Source: Methylophilaceae bacterium (lineage in GTDB: Bacteria > Pseudomonadota > Gammaproteobacteria > Burkholderiales > Methylophilaceae). From it: a stretch of 64,000 nt of DNA. Positions 7,868 to 18,021 of this stretch are shown piece by piece; the stretch's first letter is position 1, and each line of letters starts with the position of its first letter. The notes under the pieces are model-generated. The model did no database searches. It was not told where the DNA came from and worked only from the letters and a program-made list of their open reading frames with translations. The position numbers were made by a program, and so were the translations under genes. Location: assembly GCA_013141125.1 (NCBI GenBank), contig JABFRO010000001.1, positions 1,674,001-1,738,000 of the forward strand. Reading direction: 5' to 3'.

Positions 7868-8935
7868 ATGACCACTTTTACAATAACGATGCCCAGAGCT
7901 CTAGACCTAATCGCGGCACTAGAATTTCCTGCGAAGCTTCCAGCTCCAGTAGACTGTAAAATCTTAATCTTTGATTTTAAGAGCTCTTCGTTAATCGAAC
8001 CATTTGCAATGCTTATGATTTCAAGTGAAATATCTCGATATATGCATGAGCATCAAGATGTAGAATTTAAATGTTCCAACTATATGCATATGTCATACGC
8101 GGGACATATGGGATTCTTCAAGTCATTTGGTTTGGACTTTGGTAAGTCACCAGGTGAAGCTAATGGCAGCTCCAGATATGTTCCTCTGACCATTTACAGC
8201 ACTAGCGATATTGAGAAGAGCGCCGCCAGCAAAGGCATAGAAATAGGCGATGAAGTTGAAACAATTAGTCAACAATTATCTTATACGCTATGCCATATTA
8301 AGGAAGGTATATTATTCGATACACTTTCGTATTCTATAAGAGAAATAATGCGAAACGTGGTTGAACATAGTGCTGCCTCTCGATTTGGCATATGTGCTCA
8401 GTATTGGCCGTCTAAAAATAAAGCTGAGGTTGCTATTTTTGACAGAGGCATTGGAATTAAAAAAAGCTTATCTCAAAATCCTCATATTGATGCGTCTGAT
8501 GATAAAAGGTCATTAAATTATGCACTTATGCCAGCGGTATCTGGTAAGGCCTTTAAAGGCTCAAGGGTTAAACAAAAGGGGCATTGGGCTAATTCAGGTT
8601 TTGGCTTATACATGACGAATCGCATTTGTAGAAATGGTGGTACTTTTTTTATATGCAGTGGTGATACTGGTATGCTTTTAACGAAAAAATCAAATGCAAA
8701 AAGGTATTTCTCAACCAATCTTCATGGCACAGCTGTAAGAATGGTTTTAAAAACAGATCAGTTATCCTCATTAAAAGAGGCACTAGATACTTATAAAAAT
8801 GAAGGCTATGAGATTCAAAAAAGATATAAAGAAATAATTAATATTGACCCATCTTCTGCATCCCTGATGCTATCTACAGATTTTGATTTGTCAATATGGG
8901 GGAAAATTCTGGCCGCGTTGAAATTACGTAACTGA
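7868..8935 (+). CDS. STAS-like plus GHKL ATPase protein
   Basis: This 355-residue cytoplasmic protein has two parts. Residues 1-110 resemble STAS-like folds (KILIFDFKSSSLIEPFAMLM). Residues 130-300 form a GHKL ATP-binding domain: N-box around Asn163 (REIMRNVVEHS), G1 box DRGIGI at 192-197, and G2 box GFGLYM from Gly244. There is no sensor, transmembrane segment or phospho-accepting H-box, so it is not an ordinary histidine kinase; it resembles anti-sigma-type or stand-alone GHKL switches. The gene is clearly more AT-rich than its neighbours, has no partner gene, and is followed by a palindromic repeat, all consistent with horizontal transfer. No clear Shine-Dalgarno sequence precedes the ATG. 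Function unknown. Confidence 0.82.
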   Translation: MTTFTITMPRALDLIAALEFPAKLPAPVDCKILIFDFKSSSLIEPFAMLMISSEISRYMHEHQDVEFKCSNYMHMSYAGHMGFFKSFGLDFGKSPGEANGSSRYVPLTIYSTSDIEKSAASKGIEIGDEVETISQQLSYTLCHIKEGILFDTLSYSIREIMRNVVEHSAASRFGICAQYWPSKNKAEVAIFDRGIGIKKSLSQNPHIDASDDKRSLNYALMPAVSGKAFKGSRVKQKGHWANSGFGLYMTNRICRNGGTFFICSGDTGMLLTKKSNAKRYFSTNLHGTAVRMVLKTDQLSSLKEALDTYKNEGYEIQKRYKEIINIDPSSASLMLSTDFDLSIWGKILAALKLRN

Positions 8936-8950
8936 TAAAACGGAAATAAC

Positions 8951-9048
8951 GCGGTAGATTGGGTTAAACAATGTGAAACCCAACATTTGAAGCACTAATT
9001 GTTGGGGCTGCCCATTGGTTAACCCACCGTGCTTTGAGCGCACCCTAC
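8951..9048. repeat. Palindromic REP/MITE-like element, related to 1880-1970
   Basis: Outer arms GGTAGATTGGGTT and AACCCACC...CCCTAC enclose an inner pair, CCCAACA and TGTTGGGG. The arrangement (GTAG, TGGG, CCCAACA, loop, TGTTGGG, CCCA, CTAC) is the same as in the element at 1880-1970 but less regular. It fills the gap between the convergent GHKL gene and holA. Confidence 0.7.
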
Positions 9049-9053
9049 AAAAC

Positions 9054-10076
9054 TTACCGCGCTTTGCGCTTGCCCGCTCTGGCCAAGCCAAAACATAGTC
9101 TGGAGATTTCCAGCCAGGCATCGCCTTTTATCAAACCTTTGGCGGTTTTGTCGATTTCGGCCAGTTTCAGTAATGTGGCTTCCAGCTGGCGCAGGCTGAG
9201 GCGGTTTAGTGCGCGTTTCACCAAAGCCTGGCGATCACCGTAAATGCGTGCCTGTTGCATGGCGCTGCTCATGTTTTCACCACGGGTTTCGGCGGCTTTT
9301 AATCTGACCAGTGGTCGCAATACCCACATCAGCGGGTTCATCACGGCCACCGCCTGCGCGCCTTCATCCTGCAAGCCTTGCAGAATGCGCACCGTGCGTT
9401 CGGCATCGCCTGCCAGTACCGCTTCGCCCAGTTGAAAGGCATCGTAGCGCGAGACATTGAGCACGGCTTCGCGCACGGCTTCCGCCGTTAATACCCCTTG
9501 TGGAAACAGCAAGCCCAGTTTTTGAATTTCTTGATGTGCGGCCAGCAGATTGCCTTCGACCTGATGCGCGACAAATTCCAGCGTTTCCGCATCGGTTTGT
9601 TGCTGTTGCAGTGCCAGACGCTGGGCTATCCATTGCGGCAGTTGCGCGGCTTCCACTTCTTGCAGTGTGAGCGTAACCCCGGCATTTTCCAGTGCGCTGA
9701 ACCAGGCACTGTTTTTACCGTCCTTGTCCAACTTGGGCAGAATGATGACAACCACCGTATCCGGCAGTGGCTGGGCGGCGAGCGCCTGTAGCACCTTGCT
9801 ACCTTCAGTACCGGGTTTACCACTGGGGATGTTGATTTCCAGCAGGCGCTGGCTGGCAAACAGGGAGGTGGACTGGCCAAAGGCGCTAATTTGCTGCCAG
9901 CTGAAATAGCGATCCACCAACCAGCTGGTGCGTTCATCCACGCCTTGCACACGGGTAGCGGCGCGGATGGCATCCAGACTTTCGCGCTGCGCCAGCGGCT
10001 CGTCGCCGGTGAGCACATACAGTGGTTTCAGACTTTGTTGCAGGTGCTGGGCGAGTTGTTGCGGTGGCAGGCGCAT
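9054..10076 (-). CDS. holA: DNA polymerase III delta subunit
   Basis: The delta subunit of the clamp loader, which opens the beta sliding clamp during replication. The 340 residues are typical in length. The N-terminal clamp-binding and AAA-like region includes PLYVLTGDEPLAQRESLDAIR and a delta-type LLEINIPSGKPG; the C-terminal collar domain holds FQLGEAVLAGDAERTVRILQGL. The Walker A lysine is lacking, as is normal for delta. It is the third gene of a leuS-lptE-holA run, 14 bases after lptE. Confidence 0.95.
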   Translation of the reverse strand: MRLPPQQLAQHLQQSLKPLYVLTGDEPLAQRESLDAIRAATRVQGVDERTSWLVDRYFSWQQISAFGQSTSLFASQRLLEINIPSGKPGTEGSKVLQALAAQPLPDTVVVIILPKLDKDGKNSAWFSALENAGVTLTLQEVEAAQLPQWIAQRLALQQQQTDAETLEFVAHQVEGNLLAAHQEIQKLGLLFPQGVLTAEAVREAVLNVSRYDAFQLGEAVLAGDAERTVRILQGLQDEGAQAVAVMNPLMWVLRPLVRLKAAETRGENMSSAMQQARIYGDRQALVKRALNRLSLRQLEATLLKLAEIDKTAKGLIKGDAWLEISRLCFGLARAGKRKAR

Positions 10077-10090
10077 GGTCAGGGAATAGC

Positions 10091-10588
10091 TTATTGGCTG
10101 ATTTTTTGCGCCGCCAGATGATGCATCAATTCACGCACCACATCGTTGCGCATATCGGTATAAATTTGCACCTCTTCCAGCTGTTTGGCTAGCACTTGCG
10201 TGTCGTCATAAGCAAAATCGCGCCGCCGCTCTATGGTTTGCACTGCCCCCCATAGCGGGCTGGCAGGCTCGCGCATGCGGAAACTGACCCGGTAAAACAG
10301 CTCATACTCTTGCACCAAGCCACGACCACTCAGCGAAAGAATACGCTTTTCGCTAGCTTCGCCCAGAAGCTCCAGTTGCAATTCGGCCTGTTCGGCGACC
10401 GTCACCACCTTCACCCCACTCACTTCCAGAGATTCACTCAACTGGCCGGAAATACTGGGCGCGCTGCCTTGAATAAGGACGCTTTTAAAAGGCAGGTTTG
10501 CTATGCCGCGCAAGTGAAAACCGCAAGCTGCAGTAAGCATAATGGCGGCGAACAGCACAGTGCGTTGCATGAAGGTTGAAATTGACAT
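10091..10588 (-). CDS. lptE: LPS-assembly lipoprotein LptE
   Basis: An outer-membrane lipoprotein that plugs the LptD barrel and takes part in placing lipopolysaccharide on the cell surface. It is 165 residues long. A signal peptide ends in LTAAC, so Cys22 is the predicted lipidation site, and the mature protein opens with GFHLRG, the family hallmark. The start is the first ATG, preceded by GGTGGGG six bases upstream; the alternative ATG six codons later lacks such a site. It lies just after leuS and before holA, the usual order in beta- and gammaproteobacteria. Confidence 0.93.
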   Translation of the reverse strand: MSISTFMQRTVLFAAIMLTAACGFHLRGIANLPFKSVLIQGSAPSISGQLSESLEVSGVKVVTVAEQAELQLELLGEASEKRILSLSGRGLVQEYELFYRVSFRMREPASPLWGAVQTIERRRDFAYDDTQVLAKQLEEVQIYTDMRNDVVRELMHHLAAQKISQ

Positions 10589-10591
10589 GGA

Positions 10592-13084
<2,493 letters not shown>

Positions 13085-13230
13085 TTAAGGATGCAAAATT
13101 ATACCTTGAAGCCATCCAGCCTCTTGCATAAATTCGGCGGGGTCAATAATCAAATGGGCTTGAGGAGAAAATAGTGCGATAACAGACGTAGAGGTGTAAA
13201 TAAAGTGGGGTTCTTGCACACCCTCCGAGG

Positions 13231-14136
13231 TTAGCCATTTGCATGACCAGAGGACTTCCTCTTTTTGAGTACTACTTGAAGCTCTTTGTCATTTTCCAAT
13301 ACCAAAGCTAAGAACTTAATTTTCGTTTGGCCTTTTAACACTTCATTTTTTTGCTTGAAGAAATTGTCATCTCCTTTGAACTCAAGTGTTGGAGCCTGAA
13401 AAGCGCGACCTTCAGCAAACATAAAAGAAAGTTTCTTTTTTTGGTATTCGGACTCTGGTTTTCTCTTAGATAACTCAGGAAGGTCGTTGATTGCTTGAAC
13501 CATATCTTGAGTTGCATCAAGGCCAATTGCGGATCGAAATTGGTAGTTAAGATATTGCTCGAGGCCATTGATTACCGGCTTTTTATACCATGTTACCTCA
13601 TAATAGATACGGTTCTCGTTTTGAACTAACTCTTCAAGTTCCGAATCCAAGGCCTCGTTGACAAACTTGAACATGCCACTTTTAGGATTTTCAATTAGCA
13701 ATAGCTCATGAGCTCTTCGTTGAACTTGTTCCGCCATTTTGTATTGCAAGTTGAATTCGGCGTAAAGCCCAACAATCCAATCGCTCAAATTTTTTGCGAC
13801 TTGAACCTGTCCTGAATTTCCGAAGCGCTCAAGTTCCCTTGTATATTTCTGGTAAGACTCCAATGACTCTTGAAGGTTTGTGTAGCTCGGCTTAAGCTCG
13901 TAAGTTGTTAGGGCATAACCTTTCCCGAGTTGAGATTGGAGTTCTGAGTACGCCAAGTTTATTCTCTCTAACTCGACAGCACTTTTGTCGTAAAGCTGCT
14001 TATGCAATTCACCGATATATTGTTTTTGTCTATTTTTCTCATCGAAATAGTCTTTTCCAAGAAAACCAGAGGCGGTCAAAGCCGCCATCACGACCGCTGT
14101 AATGATGTTATTCCGAAGCTCTTTATTTATTGTCAT
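13231..14136 (-). CDS. Hypothetical protein with one N-terminal membrane segment
   Basis: From ATG 14136 it has 301 residues (TTG 14160 would add eight). Residues 8-26 (NNIITAVVMAALTASGFLG) form a single membrane anchor. The rest is highly charged and predicted helical, with probable coiled coil around residues 30-150 and a Lys-rich C-terminus ending KKRKSSGHANG. No domain or enzyme motif is recognised. The gene is AT-richer than leuS and cca on either side and interrupts an otherwise ordinary neighbourhood, so it may be an acquired gene. Confidence 0.7.
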   Translation of the reverse strand: MTINKELRNNIITAVVMAALTASGFLGKDYFDEKNRQKQYIGELHKQLYDKSAVELERINLAYSELQSQLGKGYALTTYELKPSYTNLQESLESYQKYTRELERFGNSGQVQVAKNLSDWIVGLYAEFNLQYKMAEQVQRRAHELLLIENPKSGMFKFVNEALDSELEELVQNENRIYYEVTWYKKPVINGLEQYLNYQFRSAIGLDATQDMVQAINDLPELSKRKPESEYQKKKLSFMFAEGRAFQAPTLEFKGDDNFFKQKNEVLKGQTKIKFLALVLENDKELQVVLKKRKSSGHANG

Positions 14137-14181
14137 AGTGTGAAAATCAACTCCAAACAAACATCATTTTGTAATGACAAT

Positions 14182-15399
14182 CTACCCGCCCGCCAACTGT
14201 TTTTTCACTGCGTCCAACCTGGCTGCAAACACGGCGGCTTTGATTTTTTCCGGTTCGCTGTGCAGCTTGGCAACGGCTCCGGCATCCACGCTGAGTGCGG
14301 CATTCAGAGCTTTCCGTAAATAATCGGCTTCTTTGCATGGCGTATGTTCAAAGCCGGTGCGGCCGCGCGTATCGCTTTCGCAGGCTTGCAAAAATTCGTT
14401 AAAACGCTGCGGTTGGCGCAGGGCATCCAGATCGTGTAAAAATTTCAGCAAGGTATCCGGGCGCATTTCTTTTACAAAATGCGCTTTGCCGTGAAATTTG
14501 GCAACAATTTGCGCCAGCTCCTTGCAGTCATTGGGTACGCGCAGGCGCTGGCACAGGCCTCTAAGCAAATTTGCGCTGCGCTCTTCATGGCCGATATGAC
14601 GCGGCAGCACATCGCAGGGCGTGGTGCCTTTGCCCAGATCATGCGTCAAGGCGGCAAATCTTACCGCCAGTGAGAAGCCTTGCGAGGCGGCATAATCCAC
14701 CACCATCATCACATGCACGCCGGTATCAATTTCGGGATGATGTTGCGCGGGCTGGGGTACACCAAACAGACGATCCACTTCCGGCAGGATTTTTTTCAGC
14801 GCGCCACATTCGCGCAATACCAGAAACATGCGTGAAGGCTGGGCTTCCATCAAGCCCTTTGCCAGCTCTTGCCAGACGCGCTCGGCAACCAGCGCATCCA
14901 CTTCGCCATCTTCGACCATGTGCCGCATCAAATCCAAGGTTTCCGGCGCAATAGAAAAGTCTTCCAGCCGTGCGGCAAAACGTGCGGCGCGCAAAATGCG
15001 TACCGGGTCTTCGGCAAAGGCCGTGCTCACATGGCGCAGGGTTTTGTTTTTTAAATCGGCCAGACCATTGTAGGGATCAATCAGTTGACCGTGCTCATCT
15101 TTGGCGATGGCATTAATGGTCAGATCGCGCCGCGCCAAATCTTCTTCCAGCGTCACTTCCGGTGAGGCGTGTATCTGAAAACCTTTGTAACCCTTGGCTG
15201 TCTTGCGTTCGGTGCGCGCCAGCGCATATTCGTCATGCGTGGTGGGGTGCAAAAATACCGGAAAATCCTTGCCCACCGGACGGTAACCGTGAGCCACCAT
15301 ATACTCAGGCGTGCTGCCGACCACGACAAAATCCCTATCCTGCACGGCAAAACCAAGCAGCTCATCGCGTACCGCACCGCCTACCATATAAGCTTGCAT
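14182..15399 (-). CDS. cca: CCA-adding tRNA nucleotidyltransferase
   Basis: Adds or repairs the 3' CCA end of tRNAs without a nucleic acid template. The 405 residues open with MQAYMVGGAVRDELLG, the nucleotidyltransferase G-motif, followed by the DRDFVVVG metal-binding Asp pair and the RRDLTINAIA motif near residue 110. The C-terminal half contains an HD phosphohydrolase domain (ALTHDLGKG), as in the gammaproteobacterial multifunctional enzymes. It starts nine bases after the stop of the NDUFA9-like gene, so both are probably on one transcript. Confidence 0.95.
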   Translation of the reverse strand: MQAYMVGGAVRDELLGFAVQDRDFVVVGSTPEYMVAHGYRPVGKDFPVFLHPTTHDEYALARTERKTAKGYKGFQIHASPEVTLEEDLARRDLTINAIAKDEHGQLIDPYNGLADLKNKTLRHVSTAFAEDPVRILRAARFAARLEDFSIAPETLDLMRHMVEDGEVDALVAERVWQELAKGLMEAQPSRMFLVLRECGALKKILPEVDRLFGVPQPAQHHPEIDTGVHVMMVVDYAASQGFSLAVRFAALTHDLGKGTTPCDVLPRHIGHEERSANLLRGLCQRLRVPNDCKELAQIVAKFHGKAHFVKEMRPDTLLKFLHDLDALRQPQRFNEFLQACESDTRGRTGFEHTPCKEADYLRKALNAALSVDAGAVAKLHSEPEKIKAAVFAARLDAVKKQLAGG

Positions 15400-15408
15400 G
15401 ATGGCGGC

Positions 15409-16356
15409 TTAGCGACCGGCGCGACGACGCAAGCGGTCATAGACCAGACGCGGATTATCTCCGGCCAGATACTCGGGCACCACGGCTTCCAGCGGTGTAG
15501 GCTGAAAACCGAATTCAGCGGGAAAAGCGCCTGCACACACATTGTCCACTTGCATGGATTTAATGTTATCGCGCGACAAAAGCTTGAGCGGCGAAAATTC
15601 CATGAAATACGCTTGCAGATAAGAAAGCCTGTCATTCAGACCAATGATTAAGCGTTTGCGACCAAGCACATCGGCCACATATTGCACCAGTGCGCGCAGG
15701 GTGTATACCTGTGGCCCACCCAGCTCATAACACTGTCCAAACGTGCCGGAATTCTCCAAACCAAGCACAAATGCGCGTGCGACATCGTCAACAAAGACAG
15801 GCTGAAATCTGGCCTCCGGCTTGGCTAAAAATACAAGCGGCAGCCATTTGACCAGCGTGGCAAACAGATTCAAAAAATGATCCTCGCGCCCAAAAATCAC
15901 CGAAGGCCGGAACACGCTAATGTGCAGCTGATCGCCATAAGCCAAAACCGCCGCCTCACCCGCGGCCTTGGAACGCAAATAAGCGCTGGGAGCAGAGGCA
16001 TTGGCTTGCAAGGCACTCATATGTAGCAAACGCGCCACACCAAGCTTGCTGCAAAAGTGTGCCACGCGGCGCGGCAATTCAATATGCAGGGCATCAAAAC
16101 CCTGCTTGCGCGCATCATGCAAAACGCCAATAAGGTTAATCACCGCATCCGCGCCTTTGATCTCACTCTCCAACGCTGCATCATCCAGCACATTGCATTC
16201 CACCACTTGCACATTGGGCAACAACAGCAAATGCCTGTTGACCTCGCGCCGTCGCGTCAGCACTTTGATGCTATAACCGGCATTGCTGAGCCTGTGCGTG
16301 ATGTGGCTGCCGACAAAACCCGAGCCGCCTAAAATTGTGATTTGTTTGATTTGCAT
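15409..16356 (-). CDS. NAD(P)-dependent oxidoreductase, complex I NDUFA9-like family
   Basis: A 315-residue extended short-chain dehydrogenase with a Rossmann fold. The NAD(P)-binding GGSGFVGSHI is at residues 9-18, followed by a basic RRR stretch that would suit NADP. YLRSKAAGE stands at the position of the usual YxxxK and keeps Tyr and Lys with the normal spacing. Family members are named after the mitochondrial complex I subunit NDUFA9 and are common in betaproteobacteria, but their substrate is unknown. It precedes cca by nine bases on the same strand. Confidence 0.87.
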   Translation of the reverse strand: MQIKQITILGGSGFVGSHITHRLSNAGYSIKVLTRRREVNRHLLLLPNVQVVECNVLDDAALESEIKGADAVINLIGVLHDARKQGFDALHIELPRRVAHFCSKLGVARLLHMSALQANASAPSAYLRSKAAGEAAVLAYGDQLHISVFRPSVIFGREDHFLNLFATLVKWLPLVFLAKPEARFQPVFVDDVARAFVLGLENSGTFGQCYELGGPQVYTLRALVQYVADVLGRKRLIIGLNDRLSYLQAYFMEFSPLKLLSRDNIKSMQVDNVCAGAFPAEFGFQPTPLEAVVPEYLAGDNPRLVYDRLRRRAGR

Positions 16357-16451
16357 GTGACCTCTACCCCGATTTTATTTCCAAGGGAGAATGATAGCCG
16401 AATAAATAATGGTACAGGTGAAGCTTACGAAAATGACGAAAGCCAAACCGG

Positions 16452-17930
16452 TCAGGAAAGATTGGCGCTGATTTCCCTGAAACTGCTCAAGGCTGCCTCA
16501 ATATTTTCGATAATATCCAGAGCCAGTTCATCCGGTTCCGGCAGATTATCCAGATCAGCCAGGCTTTTATCTTTCAGCCAGAAAATATCCAGGCTGGTTT
16601 TGTCGCGCGCGATAATTTGCTCAAAGCTGAATTTGCGCCAGCGGCCTTCCGGGTTAGTGGCCTCGCTCCAACCTTCCTTGCGCTGATGCCGATTGAGCGG
16701 GTTGTAACAGGCAATGAACTCGTGCAAATCCTCAAAGCGCAGCGGCTTCTTTTTTAGCGTGTGGTGGATGTTGGTACGGTAGTCATAAAACCAAACTTCT
16801 TTCGTCCACGGCTCTTTGCTGGCGGCGTGGTTGTCGAAGAACAGCACATTTGCCTTCACACCGTTGGCGTAAAAGATACCGGTGGGGAGGCGCAGAATGG
16901 TGTGCAGCTCGGTGGTTTCCAGCAATTTCTTGCGCACCGTTTCGCCTGCGCCGCCTTCAAACAGCACATTATCCGGCACCACTACTGCTGCGCGCCCCGT
17001 GGTTTTAAGCATCGTGCGGATGTGCTGCACAAAGTTGAGCTGCTTGTTGGACGTGGTCGCCCAGAAATCCTGGCGGTTGTAGGTCAGATCGTCTTTTTCT
17101 TGTTCACCATCTTCATTGGTGAAGCTCATCGAGCTCTTCTTGCCGAAGGGCGGATTCGCCAGCACATAGTCGAAACGTTTGCCGCCATCCGCCACCAACG
17201 CATCGTTGGGCGACACCATGCTGTCGCCATCGATCTCGCCAATGTTGTGTAGAAACATATTCATCAAAGCGAGGCGGCGTGTACCTGCCACAATCTCGTT
17301 ACCGTTGAATGTGTCGTGTTTGAGAAAGGCTTTCTGCGTCTTGTCCATCTTGTGTTCGGACACAAGGAAATCATAAGCCGCCAGGAAGAATCCACCCGTG
17401 CCGCAGGCCGGATCGGCGATGGTCTTCATTGGCTCAGGTCGTACACATTCCACCATCGCGCGGATCAAAGCGCGCGGCGTGAAATATTGTCCCGCGCCGG
17501 ACTTGGTGTCCTCCGCATTGCGTTCCAGCAAACCTTCGTAGATGTCGCCCTTCACATCCGCGCCCATCGTCACCCACTGCGTTTCGTTCACCATGTCGAT
17601 CAGGCGATACAACTTGGCCGGGTCTTGAATCTTGTTCTGCGCCTTGGTGAAAATCGTCCCCAGCATCCCCGACTTGTTGCCCAGCTCACGCAACAGCGTC
17701 ACGTAATGCACTTCCAACTCCGCACCGCGCTTCGCCTTCAGGCTTTGCCAGTTGTATTCGTCAGGAATACCCACCTTGCGGCTATACGGCGGCTGGCTGT
17801 ATTCGTCTGCCATCTTCAGAAAGATCAGATAAGTGAGCTGCTCCAGATAGTCGCCGTAGCCCACCCCGTCGTCGCGCAACGTGGTGCAAAAACTCCAGAC
17901 TTTGGAAACGATAGATGCGGTTGCGTTCAT
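16452..17930 (-). CDS. hsdM: Type I restriction-modification methyltransferase subunit
   Basis: The adenine N6-methyltransferase subunit of a type I restriction-modification complex; it works with HsdS to methylate the recognition site. The 492 residues contain an N-terminal HsdM helical domain, the SAM-binding DPACGTGGFF, the catalytic NPPF (in VLANPPFGKKSS) and a C-terminal helical tail. It is the last gene of the island operon, about 90 bases after the AlbA_2 gene. That gap carries three 11-bp tandem repeats just upstream of the start. Confidence 0.95.
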   Translation of the reverse strand: MNATASIVSKVWSFCTTLRDDGVGYGDYLEQLTYLIFLKMADEYSQPPYSRKVGIPDEYNWQSLKAKRGAELEVHYVTLLRELGNKSGMLGTIFTKAQNKIQDPAKLYRLIDMVNETQWVTMGADVKGDIYEGLLERNAEDTKSGAGQYFTPRALIRAMVECVRPEPMKTIADPACGTGGFFLAAYDFLVSEHKMDKTQKAFLKHDTFNGNEIVAGTRRLALMNMFLHNIGEIDGDSMVSPNDALVADGGKRFDYVLANPPFGKKSSMSFTNEDGEQEKDDLTYNRQDFWATTSNKQLNFVQHIRTMLKTTGRAAVVVPDNVLFEGGAGETVRKKLLETTELHTILRLPTGIFYANGVKANVLFFDNHAASKEPWTKEVWFYDYRTNIHHTLKKKPLRFEDLHEFIACYNPLNRHQRKEGWSEATNPEGRWRKFSFEQIIARDKTSLDIFWLKDKSLADLDNLPEPDELALDIIENIEAALSSFREISANLS

Positions 17931-17984
17931 TGATTCATATTTCCCAATAGAAAAAGCGATTCGTCAGACAGACCCGTATGCGTT

Positions 17985-18017
17985 GAGGCATAAATGAGGC
18001 ATAAATGAGGCATAAAG
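17985..18017. repeat. Three tandem 11-bp repeats upstream of hsdM
   Basis: The unit GAGGCATAAAT is repeated head to tail three times (17985-17995, 17996-18006, 18007-18017, the last ending in G). The array lies five bases beyond the AlbA_2 stop codon and about 55 bases upstream of the hsdM start, outside any supported coding sequence. Confidence 0.9.
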
Positions 18018-18021
18018 GTTT

